Shown here: one piece after another, positions 61,385 through 64,000 of the stretch | How the letters are laid out: every line of letters begins with the position of its first letter | Numbering within the stretch: position 1 is the stretch's first letter | Assembly: GCA_001414345.1 (NCBI GenBank) | Contig: LLCB01000041.1 | Span: 248,001-312,000, forward strand | Reading direction: 5' to 3' | DNA: 64,000 nucleotides | DNA from: Hymenoscyphus infarciens | Taxonomy: Eukaryota > Ascomycota > Leotiomycetes > Helotiales > Helotiaceae | Made by a program: the position numbers and the translations under genes | The notes under the pieces: model-generated | The model's input: only the letters and a program-made list of their open reading frames with translations | Databases searched by the model: none | Told to the model about the DNA's origin: nothing

Positions 61385-64000
61385 TCAAAGTCTAGCATGC
61401 CCGTTACCAGTTGGTCTAGTGAAGTTTCCGGATGAAGCATATCCCAAAGCTTTGAGTGTACCGGTTGCATTGACAGCCATTGTGTATACCAAACCATCCA
61501 TGGTGATCTTAGCTCCGGCCTTGAATGCAATACCCTCGGCTGGGATGAAACCGACCGAGGTGATTTCTGGTGCGCAAGGACAGATATTTCCACTGCCTCC
61601 ACCGAGCGTCGGAGTAGCGAGGACGTTAGTTGCTGGTGCGGTTCGAGTGAACGGGATGGTGGTTGTAAATGTTATTGGGGTACCGGTTCGGGTGAGAATT
61701 GTGGTTGCAGTTGTTGGGACTCCGTTTGGACCGGTGAGGACGGTTTGAATGGTTTGGGCTGATGCAGATGGAGTGATGACGGAAGTCACGGTCTGGACGT
61801 TGGTGTTGGTTGCTGTTCGGATGGAAGTAATTGTTGTTGGAGATCCGCCAGCTGGTGTGATGACTGTGACAAAAGTTTCTTGAGGAGAAGAACCTCCTGC
61901 TACGGGGGTGGAATTGACCCCACTATTCTCAGAGACTGATGTTCCGGAAGGAGCGGGAATTATTGTATACCGAGTGAGAGTTACAGGTTGTCCTCCTGAA
62001 GTTGGAGTAGATACGGAAATAATTGTAGATACAACACCAACCTGACCACTTGGGAGTCCGTATCCCGGAAGACCAGCTGTGCCTGTTGGGGCCGGAAGAG
62101 TAAGAACGGAAGTAATAGTCGTTGCTGGACCACCTGCTACTGGTGTAGAAACGAAAATCGAGGTGGAAACAATACCAAGTTGGCCATTTGGAAGAGTTGA
62201 AACAACACCGCTGTTCTCGGAGACGGATGTGCTAGATGGCAATGGAGCAGTGATATAAGATGTAATGGTCACTGGTGAACCTCCGTTTGCAGGAGTGCTG
62301 ACACTAGTAATTGCTGAAACGATGCCGGGGGTAGGTTGGGCATCAGAAACAGGGCATATGGTTGTATACAAAGCCTGGAAGAAATTAGTATATCTTTCGT
62401 AAGAGGGTGTTTATTTCGGTAGACATTGTACAAAGGGTCTAGGAATAGTTGAAACTATTGTTCGAGAAGGTTTAGAAGAATGAGAAACTCGATTTTTTCA
62501 TTGTCTTAAACCTTTTCGATTAATAGCTCTGATTGCCTGAAAACATCTCGCACATTAAGATAAAAGGTGCTGAAGAGCAATGACTTATACTTCAAGGAAA
62601 GGAAAAAAATGCAAGGTTGCTTACAATTGTTTCAGTAGTAACGGCGCCAAGAGGGCAGTTAGTTATAGTAGCTGGGCAACTAGTAATGGTATGCACCGAG
62701 GTCGCGTAGACGGTCGATGTGGTCAAAGGAGTTCCATCAGTGATAGTTGTTGGTCTGGTGTTGTTGGAGTATGGACCAGTATGGTGCGAAGTCAATGGAG
62801 AAGAGATTCCAGAACCAGATGGAACGAAGACTGGGCGAGAAGTGGTTGGCTTGGAGCTGACAAGGGGTGTGCCGACCAAGGTGGTGTTTGAGAATGGACC
62901 AGGAACCGAAGAAGTGACTGGCTTTTGTCCTCCCGATGGAACCAAGCTACCAGATGGGATCAAGCTTGGCCTGCTTGTGGCTGTAACACCAGAGTTCTCG
63001 GAAAGGGATGTAGATGAAGCAGGCTTGGTGGTGTTGCTGAAGATCCCAGATGAAGTGGCGTTCAAGGGTGTGGATACATATCCAGATGGGGTCAAGCTTG
63101 GCCTGCTTGTGGCTGTAACACCAGAGTTCTCGGAAAGGGATGTAGATGAAGCAGGCTTGGTGATGTTGCTGAAGATCCCAGATGAAGTGGCATTCAAGGG
63201 TGTGGATACATATCCAGATGGGGTCAAGCTTGGCCTGCTTGTGGCTGTAACACCAGAGTTCTCGGAAAGGGATGTAGATGAAGCAGGCTTGGTGATGTTG
63301 ATGAAGATCCCAGATGAAGTGGCATTCAATGGAGTAGAGATTCCAGTTGGGAGCAAGCTTGGCTTGGTAGTGGCAGAAATTGAGCTAGAAGAGCTCACCA
63401 ATGTGGCATTTAGAAGACCAGCGGATCCAGAGGGGATCAAGCTTGAGCTGGAACCAGTGACCCCTGAGTTCCGCGAAACACTGGAAGATGCTGCGCCGAC
63501 AGTTGTGCTGTTGAGTGGTGTTCTGGTGGAAGCTGGGATGGGCTGTGAAGTATCTTAGCTATTTTGTTTCGTTTGAAAATCAAGATTATTAACTTACAAC
63601 GACGGTCTGGGTGCTTGTAGCCCAAACTGTGCTGTCTCCGGTCTGAGTAACAGGGCATGTCGTCGTAAATATGGTACTTCTTGTAACTACTTGCCCGTTT
63701 GTGCACCTTGGATTGTCTTTGCAAGACGTAACGGTTTCGGTATAGAGAGACGTAACTTGAGAAGTCGTCATGGGAATTGAGGTCGTCAAAGTTCCGACAG
63801 CAGAGCTAGAGCTCTTTGTAGACGTCGAGGCCTCGGTTGTATCAGCGGCAGAAACGATAGCTACAATTTTAGTATTTTATATTGGCCTTTTTAGGTTTTG
63901 TTGACTTACTTGCGGTTGCTGAACCTTGCTCGTCGGTCAATGTGATGTATTTTGGGATTGTGCGTGTAACGAGCAATGCCGATGTCAAGACCTCATATTC
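61385..64000 (-). CDS. Ser/Thr-rich cell-surface (mucin/adhesin-like) protein, 5' end outside the window
   Basis: Four exons are visible: 64000-63910 (partial), 63860-63598, 63542-62625 and 62374-61385. All join in frame and give 753 residues. The sequence is dominated by Ser, Thr, Pro and Val. Short Cys-containing modules recur (TVTSCKDNPRCTNGQV, TSCPATITNCPLG, TTICPVSDAQ), as do many NxT sites. A central block of 44-residue tandem repeats carries SLSENSGVTATSRPSL. A second repeat type (VSTPxxGGxPxTITS) precedes the unique end, which contains NICPCAPEITSVGFIPAEG and ends GNGHARL with no GPI-anchor hydrophobic tail. It is a secreted or wall glycoprotein by composition; the signal peptide must lie beyond the window. 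No enzyme domain is seen. Confidence 0.75.
62957..63352 (-). repeat. 132-bp tandem repeats in the surface-protein gene
   Basis: Units begin near 62,959, 63,091 and 63,223, exactly 132 bp apart (44 codons). A fourth, diverged unit starts at about 63,352. The copies are nearly identical, which favours length change by unequal recombination. Confidence 0.88.

Noticed and set aside
62719..63558. 279-codon plus-strand open frame opposite the surface-protein gene
   Set aside because: It exists because the antisense of the 132-bp repeats lacks stops. The minus-strand frame has matching exons, splice sites and composition.

Overview
The window looks like nuclear DNA of a filamentous ascomycete (Pezizomycotina). 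Genes carry short GT..AG introns, one encodes a Zn2Cys6 regulator, and the mitochondrial genes are typical of fungi. Repeats are extremely AT-rich with C-to-T/G-to-A nonsense changes, as repeat-induced point mutation (RIP) produces. A Leotiomycete is my guess, but the sequence alone does not prove it.

Layout. Bases 1-7,200 are a decayed accessory zone. They hold a relic of a PKS-NRPS-type gene (condensation tail, adenylation part, thioester-reductase domain), a chitinase relic fused to it, an intact ketopantoate-reductase-like gene, and an EF-hand gene broken by a 305-bp inverted-repeat element carrying telomere-like repeats. Bases 7,700-20,700 are ordinary genic DNA: an unrecognised nuclear-type protein, an eight-exon Zn2Cys6 transcription factor, a small two-exon protein, a RIP-mutated TA-flanked transposon, an alternative NADH dehydrogenase and a SAM37/metaxin-like mitochondrial import protein. 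Bases 20,675-31,335 are a 10.7-kb stretch of normal base composition where I find no convincing protein gene, only promoter- or leader-like segments, a small mariner-type MITE and a probable assembly scar. Bases 31,336-35,087 hold a conserved-looking hypothetical gene and a five-exon MFS transporter.

Bases 35,455-52,160 are a nested transposon block. An outer inverted-repeat element contains one Ty3/Gypsy relic and a Tc1/mariner element, and the Tc1/mariner element is itself split by a full-length Ty3/Gypsy chromovirus (496-bp LTRs, 5-bp target duplication). A solo LTR with little RIP sits in an LTR of the older Gypsy copy, so the order of insertion can be read from the nesting.

Bases 52,892-57,728 carry a divergent pair: a spindle-pole-body coiled-coil protein (PPC89/Cep57-like) and a URI/Bud27-like unconventional prefoldin. 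The window ends inside a Ser/Thr-rich cell-surface protein with 132-bp tandem repeats.

The host genes are mostly housekeeping and do not form an obvious pathway or cluster. I found no convincing new biological system. The features most worth checking are the nested elements, the exact insertion in the EF-hand loop, the chimeric relic, the gene-empty 10.7 kb and the degenerate GTAAGCT-type repeat field.
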